Shown: piece by piece, positions 8,938 through 17,618 of the stretch
Numbering within the stretch: position 1 is the stretch's first letter
How the letters are laid out: each line of letters opens with the position of its first letter
Assembly (NCBI GenBank): GCA_947498505.1
Contig: CANMKG010000003.1
Coordinates: 554,865-618,864 of the forward strand
Direction: 5' to 3'
DNA: 64,000 bases
Origin: an uncultured Maribacter sp.
Lineage (GTDB): Bacteria; Bacteroidota; Bacteroidia; Flavobacteriales; Flavobacteriaceae
Notes under the pieces: model-generated
Told to the model about the DNA's origin: nothing
Databases searched by the model: none
What the model saw: only the letters and a program-made list of their open reading frames with translations
Position numbers and translations under genes: made by a program

Positions 8938-10143
8938 TTATTTTTTACTACTTTGATTAAGGGGTGTTTTTGTGGTGCAAATCCATAATTGGTCTCCTAC
9001 ACTTTTATCATTAGAATTAAAACCACCAATAACAATACTATTTTGAGGTATAGAATACGCTACACGACCAAATTGAGTACCTTCTTTTTCAATGTATTGC
9101 GAAGTGATTGTGTCTCCAGTATTTGAAAACTGTACTAATAAAGCATCAAAACTGGTTTTACCATTTTTACCAGAGCCAATAGCTACAAAAGTATCATCAG
9201 GCATTTTTTCAACAGCCATAAGATTATTAAACCCAGGTGCTTTTAATGTTTTATTCCAGATAATTTCACCTTCAGTTGATGCCACCCCTACCCAAGCGTC
9301 AAATTCACTACCGTCAATATTTCGGGTATATCCTACTAAGGCTAATTGGTGGTTTGAGGCGAGTGCAATACCACGTAGAGCACCTGCATTTTCAAATTTA
9401 GGCTCTTTAGACCATATAGTATTTCCAGAGGAGTCAAATTTCATCATTAAAGGGCTGTCATAAAAACCACTACTTTTTCGTTTCTTTTCAATATATCCAA
9501 TTGCTACAAAGCTCCCATCAGGAAGTACGGTGCAATCGGTAAAACGGTCTTTGCCAGAATTACCTATATGGTGCTGCCATAATACATCCAGATTATTAGA
9601 TAGTTTCCCTACCCATGCTTGTCGGTCTCCGTTAGGTTTTAAAGCGCTTTCTCCAACAAATACAAAACCTCCATCTGGGCTAGGGCGCATTATTTCAATA
9701 ATATCAATACCTGCGTTTCCAAATTTACGTTTGTTCAAAATAGTACCCTTTTGGTCAATTGTAATTAAAGCAACTTGTCCGGGGTCGTTTTCAGCAGGAA
9801 ATTCCTCTACTACAATAAGAAAACCATTGTTTTCAGTCTTGAAAATATTTGTGATTCGGTTTCTGCCTGCTATAGTACTTATGGTTTTTTCCCATCTTTT
9901 AGTACCTCGTGAATCTATATTTAAAAGATATCCTTCGCCTACATGATTTTTTGAGGTTTGGTTTATCCACCCGGCTAGTAAATAGCCACCATCTTCTAAA
10001 ACTAATACATTTCTAAGACCATCTTTACCCTGTGTGCCGTAACTTTTGTCTATAAAGTTTAGGGTGTTAGTTTGAGCGTAGCTAATAATGCTCCAACAAA
10101 AAAGGATACTGATTTTACACACGGATATATAGTTATTCTGCAT
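8938..10143 (-). CDS. Secreted β-propeller-like repeat protein
   Basis: A 401-residue exported protein (signal peptide ending near ISYAQ) built of repeats of the type DGG-(Y/F)-(L/V)-LAGW...-G-x-x-x-W-x-K. Repeats such as EDGGYLLAGW, PDGGFVFVGE, PDGSFVAIGY and PDDTFVAIGS occur every 50-60 residues, as in WD-like or delta-60-type propellers. It is the last gene of the minus operon and overlaps its upstream paralogue (10133-11344) by 11 bases. Such propellers often bind ligands or scaffold partner proteins; no catalytic residues were recognised. Confidence 0.7.
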   Translation of the reverse strand: MQNNYISVCKISILFCWSIISYAQTNTLNFIDKSYGTQGKDGLRNVLVLEDGGYLLAGWINQTSKNHVGEGYLLNIDSRGTKRWEKTISTIAGRNRITNIFKTENNGFLIVVEEFPAENDPGQVALITIDQKGTILNKRKFGNAGIDIIEIMRPSPDGGFVFVGESALKPNGDRQAWVGKLSNNLDVLWQHHIGNSGKDRFTDCTVLPDGSFVAIGYIEKKRKSSGFYDSPLMMKFDSSGNTIWSKEPKFENAGALRGIALASNHQLALVGYTRNIDGSEFDAWVGVASTEGEIIWNKTLKAPGFNNLMAVEKMPDDTFVAIGSGKNGKTSFDALLVQFSNTGDTITSQYIEKEGTQFGRVAYSIPQNSIVIGGFNSNDKSVGDQLWICTTKTPLNQSSKK

Positions 10144-11344
10144 CTTTTAAAAATTTATAGTTTAACCAACTTTCCTCTATTTTTGGAATTTTTAAAAACC
10201 ACATTTGTTTTTCTTTGCGAGAAGGGCCACTTGTTCCGGTTAATATTAATGCGTCTTCATTGTAAAGTATAGCTCTAGCTTCTTGTTGTCCTACTTTCGG
10301 ATAGTTATATCCCTTAATGTTTGAACCATTTTCTGAGAAGTTAACAATTAGAACGTCGTTTTGTGTTTCAGTATCAAAACAAACCCCAACTGCCGTAAAT
10401 ATGTTGTCTTTTTTGGAGGTCACATTGTGTAAATAACTTGCTTTAGGAAGGTTTAAAGATGTACTCCAAGATAAATTACCTTTATTAGAAACATTACCTA
10501 TCCAGGCATTGAATGTTTTATTTTGCCTTGTAAATCCTGAGAATATAATATCTCCAGAATTGGTTGCAGTAATACCACGTATTGAGGCTGCATTACTACT
10601 TTTAAAATCACAAGACCAAATTTCTTCACCTTGAGCATTTAATTTTACCAACAATGGAATTTGATATTTATGCGAATTGTCCGCTCCAGGTGCGGTTGTA
10701 TTTCCTGATACTACTATATCATTATTTGGAAGTACAATTACATCTGTAAGTCTGTCTCTACCCGCAGTACCTTTACGCCATTCCCATTCTTTTTCAAAAG
10801 AAGGTGATAATTTAATTACCCAGGCATCTTTATTGTCGGATTGTAGGGAACTTTCACCCGCTAAAATATAGCCTCCGTCTATGGTAATCTTAATTTTATC
10901 AATTACATCAGAACCAGTGCCTCCTATTGGTGTTTTCTGAAGAATTTCTCCTGATCTTGACAGTTGAGTAAGTATGACTTGCCCAGGTTCATCTTCAGTA
11001 TAAAATTCTTCAATAATGGCTAATAAATTACCATTGGGTTGTTGTACCAGTGCCGATACTTGGTTTCGCTCATTGGTTGTTAAAACTTTTTTCCAGTTTA
11101 AATTTCCGTTAGCTGATACTGAAGCTATTAAGCCTTTACTATGTGAATGTATACCTTGCATATCGTGCCAGCCTGCCAGAATATAGTTGCCGTCTACAGA
11201 TTGAATCATAACTCGCGCTCCATCATTTCCAGAATTCCCAATAAGGATATCTGTTTTTTCAGATTGACTACTCATTATAGCAATGCAAAAGATGCTAAAA
11301 ACCAAAAGAGTATAATGTTTTAAATATGTTGTTTTGAATTTCAT
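10133..11344 (-). CDS. Secreted β-propeller-like repeat protein, paralogue
   Basis: A 403-residue exported paralogue of the 8938-10143 product. It has an N-terminal signal (hydrophobic stretch ending near MSSQ) and opens with ILIGNSGNDGARVMIQSVDG, followed by repeats such as VDGNYILAGW, IDGGYILAGE and PNNDIVVSGN. A new gene pair formed by tandem duplication is clear. Both are in the same operon as the exported FAD oxidases, so a shared envelope location is likely. Function unknown. Confidence 0.7.
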   Translation of the reverse strand: MKFKTTYLKHYTLLVFSIFCIAIMSSQSEKTDILIGNSGNDGARVMIQSVDGNYILAGWHDMQGIHSHSKGLIASVSANGNLNWKKVLTTNERNQVSALVQQPNGNLLAIIEEFYTEDEPGQVILTQLSRSGEILQKTPIGGTGSDVIDKIKITIDGGYILAGESSLQSDNKDAWVIKLSPSFEKEWEWRKGTAGRDRLTDVIVLPNNDIVVSGNTTAPGADNSHKYQIPLLVKLNAQGEEIWSCDFKSSNAASIRGITATNSGDIIFSGFTRQNKTFNAWIGNVSNKGNLSWSTSLNLPKASYLHNVTSKKDNIFTAVGVCFDTETQNDVLIVNFSENGSNIKGYNYPKVGQQEARAILYNEDALILTGTSGPSRKEKQMWFLKIPKIEESWLNYKFLKDAE

Positions 11345-11366
11345 TGTATTGTATTAATTATTACTA

Positions 11367-11716
11367 TTAAATACCTTGATCTATCGAAGATTTTCCAGCT
11401 CCATGAATTAAGAGAAAGATGCTCATTGCTAGCATTACAGATGCTAGCATAGTTTTGCTAATACCATGACCTGCTGAAACATGATAAACAAATACAGCTA
11501 CCAAAAAGTAAATAACTTCAATTACAGCTGCAAACCAGACTTTCCAACCAATAATTATTAATGTAGTTCTTCTAAAGATGAACGGTAAATCTTTAGATTG
11601 AATTATTTCTTTTTCGTCTGCATTTACAACCTTTAAGTTGTCTTTTGTTTGTCCCGTAATATTTAAGCAACTTAAAAACAGTACTGTGCAAGTTAGGGTG
11701 AAAATAGTTTTTTCAT
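11367..11716 (-). pseudogene. Small membrane lipoprotein with an apparent frameshift next to its start
   Basis: Between the propeller and sulfurtransferase genes the minus strand has an open frame of about 115 codons encoding a lipobox-like FLSC, a short hydrophilic stretch (TGQTKDNLKVVNADEKE) and two membrane segments (LIIIGWKVWFAAVIEVIYF; MLASVMLAMSIFLLI), ending with TAA at 11367-11369. It lacks its own start. The natural ATG at 11714-11716 is one base out of frame and stops after seven codons; one extra base in the A6 or T4 run directly behind it would give a normal lipoprotein signal. It may be a real frameshift, a phase-variable tract or a sequencing error. Confidence 0.65.
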
Positions 11717-11740
11717 AATGAGTTATTTTTGGTTTGGTAT

Positions 11741-12583
11741 TTATAAATTAGTACCAATGGGTTTGTTGTTTCTAGACCATTCACTCCATGAGCCTACATA
11801 TAAATTTGGTATTTCAAATTCTGCATGAGCAAAAGCTAAAAGTGTATGGCAAGCTGTTACACCAGATCCGCAATGCACAATAATATTTTCAATGGGTTTG
11901 TTTTTCATGATGTTTTGATAGTTACGCTTTAATGCCTCTGGCGAAAGAAACAATCCGTTTTTATCTAAGTTAGTACTTAACGGAATGTTCGTTGCTCCCG
12001 GAATATGGCCTGCAATTAAATCTATAGGTTCCGTTTCTCCATTATACCGCTCAGGAGTTCTAACATCGATTACTAAATAGTTGGGGTCTTTAGCTACTTT
12101 TTCAACTTTAGTAATATCAACAATTGGTAACTTCCAATTATCCACAGGGTATGGTTCTACTTTTTTAGCGGTTTCTGTTTTAGATGATAGTGGAAACCCA
12201 GCAGCCTGTGCTTGTTTAAACCCACCATTTAATACTTCTACTTTCTTATGACCTAATGCTTTTAGCATCCACCAAAATCGAGCAGCAGCATTTGCACCAT
12301 TTTTATCATCATAAACAACAACATGACTATTTAAAGAAATGCCTAAACTGTTAACCAATTTTGCAAATTCTTTTATGTGTGGTAAAGGATGCCTTCCACC
12401 AATGGACACATCTTCTTTAATGTCTGATAAATCCTTATCCAAATCAACATGGACGGCTCCTTCTAGATGTTGATTTGTATAATTATCTTTTCCTTGTTGT
12501 CCGCTTCTTGCATCTATAATTATTAAATCTTTATTCCTGTTGAGTTTTAGGAGTTCAGATGCTGAAATTATTACTTTATCCAT
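11741..12583 (-). CDS. Sulfurtransferase (thiosulfate/3-mercaptopyruvate type)
   Basis: A 280-residue tandem-rhodanese protein. The N-terminal inactive domain includes IIDARSGQQG, and the C-terminal active domain carries the loop CGSGVTAC, typical of 3-mercaptopyruvate/thiosulfate sulfurtransferases, with the catalytic Cys first. No signal peptide, so cytoplasmic. It moves sulfane sulfur to cyanide, thiols or protein acceptors. It follows the small VOC gene by six bases, in the same operon as a nitrilase-fold protein and amine oxidases. A role in detoxifying cyanide or in sulfur transfer within the pathway is speculative. Confidence 0.88.
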   Translation of the reverse strand: MDKVIISASELLKLNRNKDLIIIDARSGQQGKDNYTNQHLEGAVHVDLDKDLSDIKEDVSIGGRHPLPHIKEFAKLVNSLGISLNSHVVVYDDKNGANAAARFWWMLKALGHKKVEVLNGGFKQAQAAGFPLSSKTETAKKVEPYPVDNWKLPIVDITKVEKVAKDPNYLVIDVRTPERYNGETEPIDLIAGHIPGATNIPLSTNLDKNGLFLSPEALKRNYQNIMKNKPIENIIVHCGSGVTACHTLLAFAHAEFEIPNLYVGSWSEWSRNNKPIGTNL

Positions 12584-12589
12584 TTCTAC

Positions 12590-13024
12590 TTATTTTTCTA
12601 TTAATTGATACAGTACAATTAAGTGACCATCAAAATCAACGAAAGCTTGTTCAATAAAGGAAGCATATTCATTTTCGTCGGTTTTAATTGCTGTTGTTTT
12701 TAAACCAAGAGTTTCTATTTTGGATATAACATTCGTTAAGTCATCAACCTTTATTACTGAAGCAGACATATGTATTCCTTCTTGTTTTGGCAGTGGTACT
12801 CCTTTAATTTCAGTAAGCCCAAAAGTACGTTCCTGAGTTGGGCTGTCTAGTGTAGCAAAATTTAAATCTGCTTCATTTGGAATATTAAAAACAGGATAGG
12901 AAAATGAGTCTTTTTCCGATGGTTGAACGTAATTTATTGTAAACCCTAAAATATCTCTATAAATTTTTAGTGAGCGTTCTAAATCGGAAACACACAATGT
13001 AATTCTTTTGTATAATACTGACAT
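12590..13024 (-). CDS. Small VOC (glyoxalase-like) protein, cytoplasmic
   Basis: A 144-residue single VOC domain, starting KRITLCVSDLERSLKIYRDILGF and ending DFDGHLIVLYQ. It is the paralogue of the protein at 569-1102 on the facing operon, but lacks that protein's N-terminal signal, so the pair probably acts on either side of the inner membrane. Gene order is nitrilase-like, VOC, sulfurtransferase, with short gaps. The chemistry is not predictable from the sequence. Confidence 0.82.
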   Translation of the reverse strand: MSVLYKRITLCVSDLERSLKIYRDILGFTINYVQPSEKDSFSYPVFNIPNEADLNFATLDSPTQERTFGLTEIKGVPLPKQEGIHMSASVIKVDDLTNVISKIETLGLKTTAIKTDENEYASFIEQAFVDFDGHLIVLYQLIEK

Positions 13025-13041
13025 GTTTAAGTAATTTAAAA

Positions 13042-14172
13042 TTAGTTTGCTTTTTTTGGTGGATTATATCTACTTATACTATCAAAAAGTACTTTCATTT
13101 CTTGCCCAGTTTGAGGCAGATTTTCTTTTTTAACATTAAGATGATTTATCGGAATTTCTTGAAGATATTGTTCAAAAACGGGTTTTGTCATTTCTAAAGC
13201 GTAGTTTGGGATAGTCCTATCTTTTCGAAATGCCGCAATAGGTATTTTGGCTTCAACAATACCATCGTTTTCTTTGCTCGGATGTTTTGCTAAAATTTCA
13301 CCGTGCGGAGATACAATAACAGATTCTCCAGCATTGTATCCTGTGCTAATTGGAAGTGTAAAGTTTGCCATAGCAGAGTAAAAATCATTACTCCAAGCCG
13401 TAAATACCACATCTTCTTCAGCGAACAAAGTTGCCGTACGCAGCATAATTTCGGTACCTCGCATTGCAAAGGCAGCATATATAAAAGGGTCAAACTGCAC
13501 TGTGCTTACCGCTATATTACCAAATTCGGTTTGTAATACAGGAAATTCTTCTGCAATCCCATATTTCTTGCGGTAGGCATCGCGAACTCCTTCAATCGTT
13601 GTCGTGGTGATTTCTCGGTCTTTGTACAGGCGTTTTATATTTCTAGATTTCCAAAAGGTTTTTGCGATTTTTCCATCCCTTCCTAAAACGGTGTTAATGC
13701 TTAGTATATGGTCTGGCCATTCGCTATCACGAACATAACTTCCAAAAATTACGTAACAATCACATGATTGAGCTATTTTTCCAATTCGTTTAGTTTCTGG
13801 ACCGGGAACTTCAATGGTAAATGGAAGCTTATCTTGTCTGGAGCCTGAGGAATATCCTGTCAAAGGGAATTCATGAAATAAGATAAAATCGGGCTTATCT
13901 CCTTCCGTCATGGCCTGCTCCGCCATTTGTTCCATGTACATCATGTTTTCTTCTAATCCTTCTTCCATCGAAGGAAAACTTGATAACGATTTTACACGAG
14001 TTTGCATTACTTTGAGCACAACCGTATCTTTTTCCAATGGAATTTTATCGTATGTGCCATCGGAATTTACTAAAAGAGTTTTTTGCACATCCAGGTCGTT
14101 TGGTTGTGGTTGTGTCTCTTTACAAGAGCTAATTAAAAGAGCGACTAAGAATAAAAATGTATATGTTTTCAT
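13042..14172 (-). CDS. Nitrilase-fold lipoprotein with catalytic Cys replaced by Gln
   Basis: A 376-residue carbon-nitrogen hydrolase-fold protein behind a lipoprotein signal (lipobox ISSC, Cys17). The Glu of the triad is in LFHEFPLTGY (Glu101) and a Lys lies in AKTFWKSRNI (Lys171 or 175). The nucleophile strand reads NIAVSTVQFDPF where active members have an ICxD pattern, so the nucleophile position is Gln226. It is therefore probably not an amidase or nitrilase; a binding or altered activity is possible. It lies between two VOC genes in the minus operon. Confidence 0.75.
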   Translation of the reverse strand: MKTYTFLFLVALLISSCKETQPQPNDLDVQKTLLVNSDGTYDKIPLEKDTVVLKVMQTRVKSLSSFPSMEEGLEENMMYMEQMAEQAMTEGDKPDFILFHEFPLTGYSSGSRQDKLPFTIEVPGPETKRIGKIAQSCDCYVIFGSYVRDSEWPDHILSINTVLGRDGKIAKTFWKSRNIKRLYKDREITTTTIEGVRDAYRKKYGIAEEFPVLQTEFGNIAVSTVQFDPFIYAAFAMRGTEIMLRTATLFAEEDVVFTAWSNDFYSAMANFTLPISTGYNAGESVIVSPHGEILAKHPSKENDGIVEAKIPIAAFRKDRTIPNYALEMTKPVFEQYLQEIPINHLNVKKENLPQTGQEMKVLFDSISRYNPPKKAN

Positions 14173-14181
14173 GGTATTGAT

Positions 14182-15168
14182 TTAAGTAAGAAGCTGCATA
14201 AACTCTAGCCAAACACCATCTGGCGTTCGAATAGAAAAAGCTTTGATTTTTCCGTAGGGTTGAATTTCTATGAGTTGTACGGGAGAATTTAGTTCTCCAC
14301 CATTTTTAATAATTTTTTGAGCATATATTTCTGCATCACTAACAGGAAAGCGCAGCATTAATATTCCCAGATTTGGAGGGTGTGCCAAATGAGAGCAATC
14401 TTTTCCCTTTAGTTCTTTAGCCTCCATAAGTTCAATAGAGCCAAAGTTTTTACCTTCTGGGTGAATAATACAAACAGGAACGGTAACATTAGCATTTATA
14501 TTTGGAGGAATACCAACGACGTTCATTCCGTTTTCTCTTTTGTCACCTGGGGTTTCGAAATAAACCTTAAACTCTAGCACTTCTTTAAAAAAAGCAAGTG
14601 TTTTTTCATAATTTTTACAAATAGTAGTGGAATTAAAAAAACGACTTGTTTTTTCAAATTCAAATCCTTCTAAAGGAGGATTGAACCTTTGCATTGCTGC
14701 TATTGTAATACCTTCAGGACCTTTTAAAAGTACTTCAGAAACATCAAACTTACCAAATACAAAACGGTGAGGATCCGTATAGCCATTCCAACCTTCGTTT
14801 TGAAAATTACGATACATTGTTTTTATATCTTTCACACGGGTATTGACATCGAAAATGCCTCCAGAATCCCAAATTCTGGTTCCGGAACGTATTTGTTGCT
14901 GCGTTTTAGTATGAAATTTTACAAGCCGTAAAAAACCATCGTTTTCTTCAGGAACGGTTAGTAACACTTCTTCAATTGGAATTGTATCATCTATCAACCA
15001 TAAATTATTTAAACTTTTATCAGCTTTCTTATCGTACATGACCTTCCATCCGCAAACATCTTCTAAAAAAGTTACCCACTTTTTAATATTATAAACGCTA
15101 AAAATTACTTCTTGGAACCCCTTCACCAATGATTCAGAGTTATTAAAGTTCAAGTTGTGTTTAAACAT
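14182..15168 (-). CDS. Two-domain VOC family protein
   Basis: A 328-residue protein with two VOC modules. The first begins GFQEVIFSVYNIKKWVTFLEDVCGW and the second FFNSTTICKNYEKTLAFFKEVLEFKVYF, ending with RTPDGVWLEFMQ. It is more distant from the 2835 and 3843 proteins than those are from each other, so it probably has its own substrate. No signal peptide. It follows an exported amine oxidase gene by ten bases. A dioxygenase or isomerase function is possible, with no proof in the sequence. Confidence 0.75.
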   Translation of the reverse strand: MFKHNLNFNNSESLVKGFQEVIFSVYNIKKWVTFLEDVCGWKVMYDKKADKSLNNLWLIDDTIPIEEVLLTVPEENDGFLRLVKFHTKTQQQIRSGTRIWDSGGIFDVNTRVKDIKTMYRNFQNEGWNGYTDPHRFVFGKFDVSEVLLKGPEGITIAAMQRFNPPLEGFEFEKTSRFFNSTTICKNYEKTLAFFKEVLEFKVYFETPGDKRENGMNVVGIPPNINANVTVPVCIIHPEGKNFGSIELMEAKELKGKDCSHLAHPPNLGILMLRFPVSDAEIYAQKIIKNGGELNSPVQLIEIQPYGKIKAFSIRTPDGVWLEFMQLLT

Positions 15169-15178
15169 GATTATTTTT

Positions 15179-16678
15179 TTATCCGAGTAATGATAATAAT
15201 TCTATTGCTGCCCTTTCTCCAGATTCCATAGCTCCTTCCATACCTCTATTAACTAATGCTGTATGTTCTCCTGCAAAATGAATTCTACCATTTGGTTTGG
15301 CTATATCTTTAGCAAATTCTGTAATTTGCCCAGGCTGCCAATAGGCGTAGGCACCACCAGCGTATGGTGTATTTATCCATGACCAATAATGTGCAAAACG
15401 CAATGCGCCCTTTAGACTTGGTCTCATTGTTTCCAAAGTTTTTAGCACTGTATTAATAGCATCTTTTTGGTTCATTTTATCAATTTCTAGAGATACATTA
15501 CCGTTTAAGTATGCTACACAGCTTGTTATTTTATCAGGATTTAAAGGGTCGTTTTTTAAAGCCATAAATCGGCCTGCTAAATTGTCGCACCACATACCAG
15601 CTGGAAGTCCGTCTTTTTCCCAATATTTTTGAATTGGAACAAAATGTATTTGTACACAGGGGGTATAGGATAATTTTTCAAAAGCTTTTTGTTGTACACC
15701 TTTTGGTATTGGAGACATTTGAATATGTCGCAATGCTGAGGTTGGGAGTGTACAAATAGCGTATGAAGCTTTAAGCTTGGTGTCGTTTTGTAAAATTACA
15801 CTAACACCGTTGTCTTCGGAAGAAATACTTTTTACAGGCGATTTTAATAAAATATCTTGCTTAAATGCCGCCGCCATTGCTTCAGGAATACGCTGGTTAC
15901 CACCTTCTGCAGCACCACCTTGACCATTAAATTGGGATTGTTGTACAATGAAATTCAGAATTTGAAAATACATTAAGGTTGAAATACTTTTTGCGTTAAC
16001 ACCATAACCTGAATTAGTAGATGATGTTAGTTTTATAGCTTCGTCGGAGAAACCTTCTTTTTTCAATACGTTATATACTGATGTATCCCAATTTGCATAT
16101 TTAGAGTCTTGCCAAGCGGTTAAGTCGTTTTTTGGTAACGGATTTAATTTACTATAAACCGACCAGGCTGCGGAAGAAGGTGCGCTTTTTTTATAGGCTT
16201 CTGGGAATGGATTAAGTTCGTGATTTTCCCATTGTTTTGGTAAAATAAGGTTGTTTTTAATAGCGTATAGAATTTCGCTTGGACCCATCTCAGTTCTTGG
16301 ACGAAATTTTTTAATAGCCACGCCATATTTTTGAGCTGCATTTAGTAGCCTGGCATAACCTCCGCCAATGCCATTGGCACCCAATTCAGGATGCCCAGGA
16401 ACATCACTTTCTTTAGCAGTATGTACACGACCACCAAAACGATTTGTTGCTTCGACTATTTTTACTTTAAAACCTGCTTCTTCAAGAATTAATGCCGCAT
16501 TTAGACCAGATAAACCAGCTCCAATAACAATAACATCAGCATCTAAAGATTTTTTGCCCGAATTAATACATGAATTTAACCCCAAATAAAATGGTGCAGC
16601 GATTAATGCTAACCCACTTTTTTTAAGCATTTCCCGACGATTAATAACGAATGGTATTGGCTTTTTATTTTTTCCCAT
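15179..16678 (-). CDS. Tat-exported FAD amine oxidase (flavin monoamine oxidase-like) lipoprotein
   Basis: A 499-residue flavoprotein. The N terminus carries a twin-arginine motif (RREMLKK) and then a lipobox-like LNSC, so it is folded in the cytoplasm and anchored in the envelope. The Rossmann motif is DVIVIGAGLSGLNAA followed by FGGRVHT, and the C-terminal FAD motif is IHFAGEHTALVNRGMEGAMESGERAA, the amine-oxidase signature. Such enzymes oxidise C-N bonds and release aldehyde, ammonia and usually H2O2. It overlaps the DUF1838 gene by 14 bases. A paralogue is at 18625-20130; the cytochrome c next to that copy may be an electron acceptor. Confidence 0.88.
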   Translation of the reverse strand: MGKNKKPIPFVINRREMLKKSGLALIAAPFYLGLNSCINSGKKSLDADVIVIGAGLSGLNAALILEEAGFKVKIVEATNRFGGRVHTAKESDVPGHPELGANGIGGGYARLLNAAQKYGVAIKKFRPRTEMGPSEILYAIKNNLILPKQWENHELNPFPEAYKKSAPSSAAWSVYSKLNPLPKNDLTAWQDSKYANWDTSVYNVLKKEGFSDEAIKLTSSTNSGYGVNAKSISTLMYFQILNFIVQQSQFNGQGGAAEGGNQRIPEAMAAAFKQDILLKSPVKSISSEDNGVSVILQNDTKLKASYAICTLPTSALRHIQMSPIPKGVQQKAFEKLSYTPCVQIHFVPIQKYWEKDGLPAGMWCDNLAGRFMALKNDPLNPDKITSCVAYLNGNVSLEIDKMNQKDAINTVLKTLETMRPSLKGALRFAHYWSWINTPYAGGAYAYWQPGQITEFAKDIAKPNGRIHFAGEHTALVNRGMEGAMESGERAAIELLSLLG

Positions 16679-17594
16679 TTTCTTCCCATTTTAGTGGTTT
16701 AGCAAATATTTCTGGTTGTTTTATTTCTGTTGCTTTTATAAAATCCATAGGAATATCCTGTTTGTTTAAAAAAGTAGCTCCACTTGATGTCCAAATCATA
16801 TGACCAGGAGTTCCAGACATTTTTAATAGAGAGAGCCATGATGTCTCGCCGGTCCAATGAAATACTGCTGGAATATGAGTGTAGGAGCGGTCGTATAAAT
16901 ATTTTTTGTCAAAATCATAGGTATGTAAGGTCATTTCTGTGCGCCATGTTTGAGATTTTTTTTCGAACCATTTGGTAAATGCATGTCTTGTAACGTGCAT
17001 TTTATCTCCCATTTCTGTAAATACTAAATTTAATGGAGCATTAAAAGCTGTACTCTCCATGTTAAAGTTAGCTTCTACATTTGGCCCGTTGGGTGTCATG
17101 ACCTCACCACTAATACCAGCTCTAAAAGCAGGAACTTCTACTTCTTCATTTGTATAAGGATTTACCATATTGCTTAAAAATGCTCCCGTTTTTGGGTCTT
17201 GGTACAGCAGCCATCCCTTAGATTTAGTTTCTACATTGCCATTATCTAATAGGCGCATAATTTTAATACTACAACCTGAGTATCTAAAAACTTCTTTACC
17301 ATAAACATTTAAGCTATCCGATTTGTCTGGTCGAATTCCAAAAACACGACCCTCCGAATAGGAATATGTTGTTTTACCGGATAAATCTCCTTGAATTTTT
17401 TCGAAAATTAACAATTGATCATGTGGGTTCGTGAGGTCGTAGGCTAATTGTTGAGAAATATCGTCAGAGGTTTCATCCTTAGCATTTGAAAATTTGTTTT
17501 GATGTTGGCAATTGAAAAGAAGTACCGCTAAAAGTAAGCATGCTGGTAAAACCAGACTATTTTTTTTCGAATAGGCGCTAGTAGTATGTTTCAT
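16665..17594 (-). CDS. DUF1838 family lipoprotein
   Basis: A 309-residue lipoprotein (lipobox LFNC). The mature part matches the DUF1838 pattern: an early KIQGDLSGKTTYSYSEGRVFG region, LLYQDPKTGAFLSNMVNPYTNEEVEV, an aromatic-rich middle and TGETSWLSLLKM. The family has no known reaction. The neighbours, two exported amine oxidases, a CpeT-family protein and VOC proteins, are in the same operon, and the gene overlaps the downstream amine oxidase. An envelope substrate-binding or lyase role is inference only. Confidence 0.75.
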   Translation of the reverse strand: MKHTTSAYSKKNSLVLPACLLLAVLLFNCQHQNKFSNAKDETSDDISQQLAYDLTNPHDQLLIFEKIQGDLSGKTTYSYSEGRVFGIRPDKSDSLNVYGKEVFRYSGCSIKIMRLLDNGNVETKSKGWLLYQDPKTGAFLSNMVNPYTNEEVEVPAFRAGISGEVMTPNGPNVEANFNMESTAFNAPLNLVFTEMGDKMHVTRHAFTKWFEKKSQTWRTEMTLHTYDFDKKYLYDRSYTHIPAVFHWTGETSWLSLLKMSGTPGHMIWTSSGATFLNKQDIPMDFIKATEIKQPEIFAKPLKWEENGKK

Positions 17595-17618
17595 CTTGTT
17601 TAAGGTTTGAGATTATTT

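Noticed and set aside
9092..9946. Plus-strand open frames opposite the 8938-10143 gene
   Set aside because: They are antisense shadows of repeat-rich coding sequence; the minus strand has signal peptide and propeller repeats.
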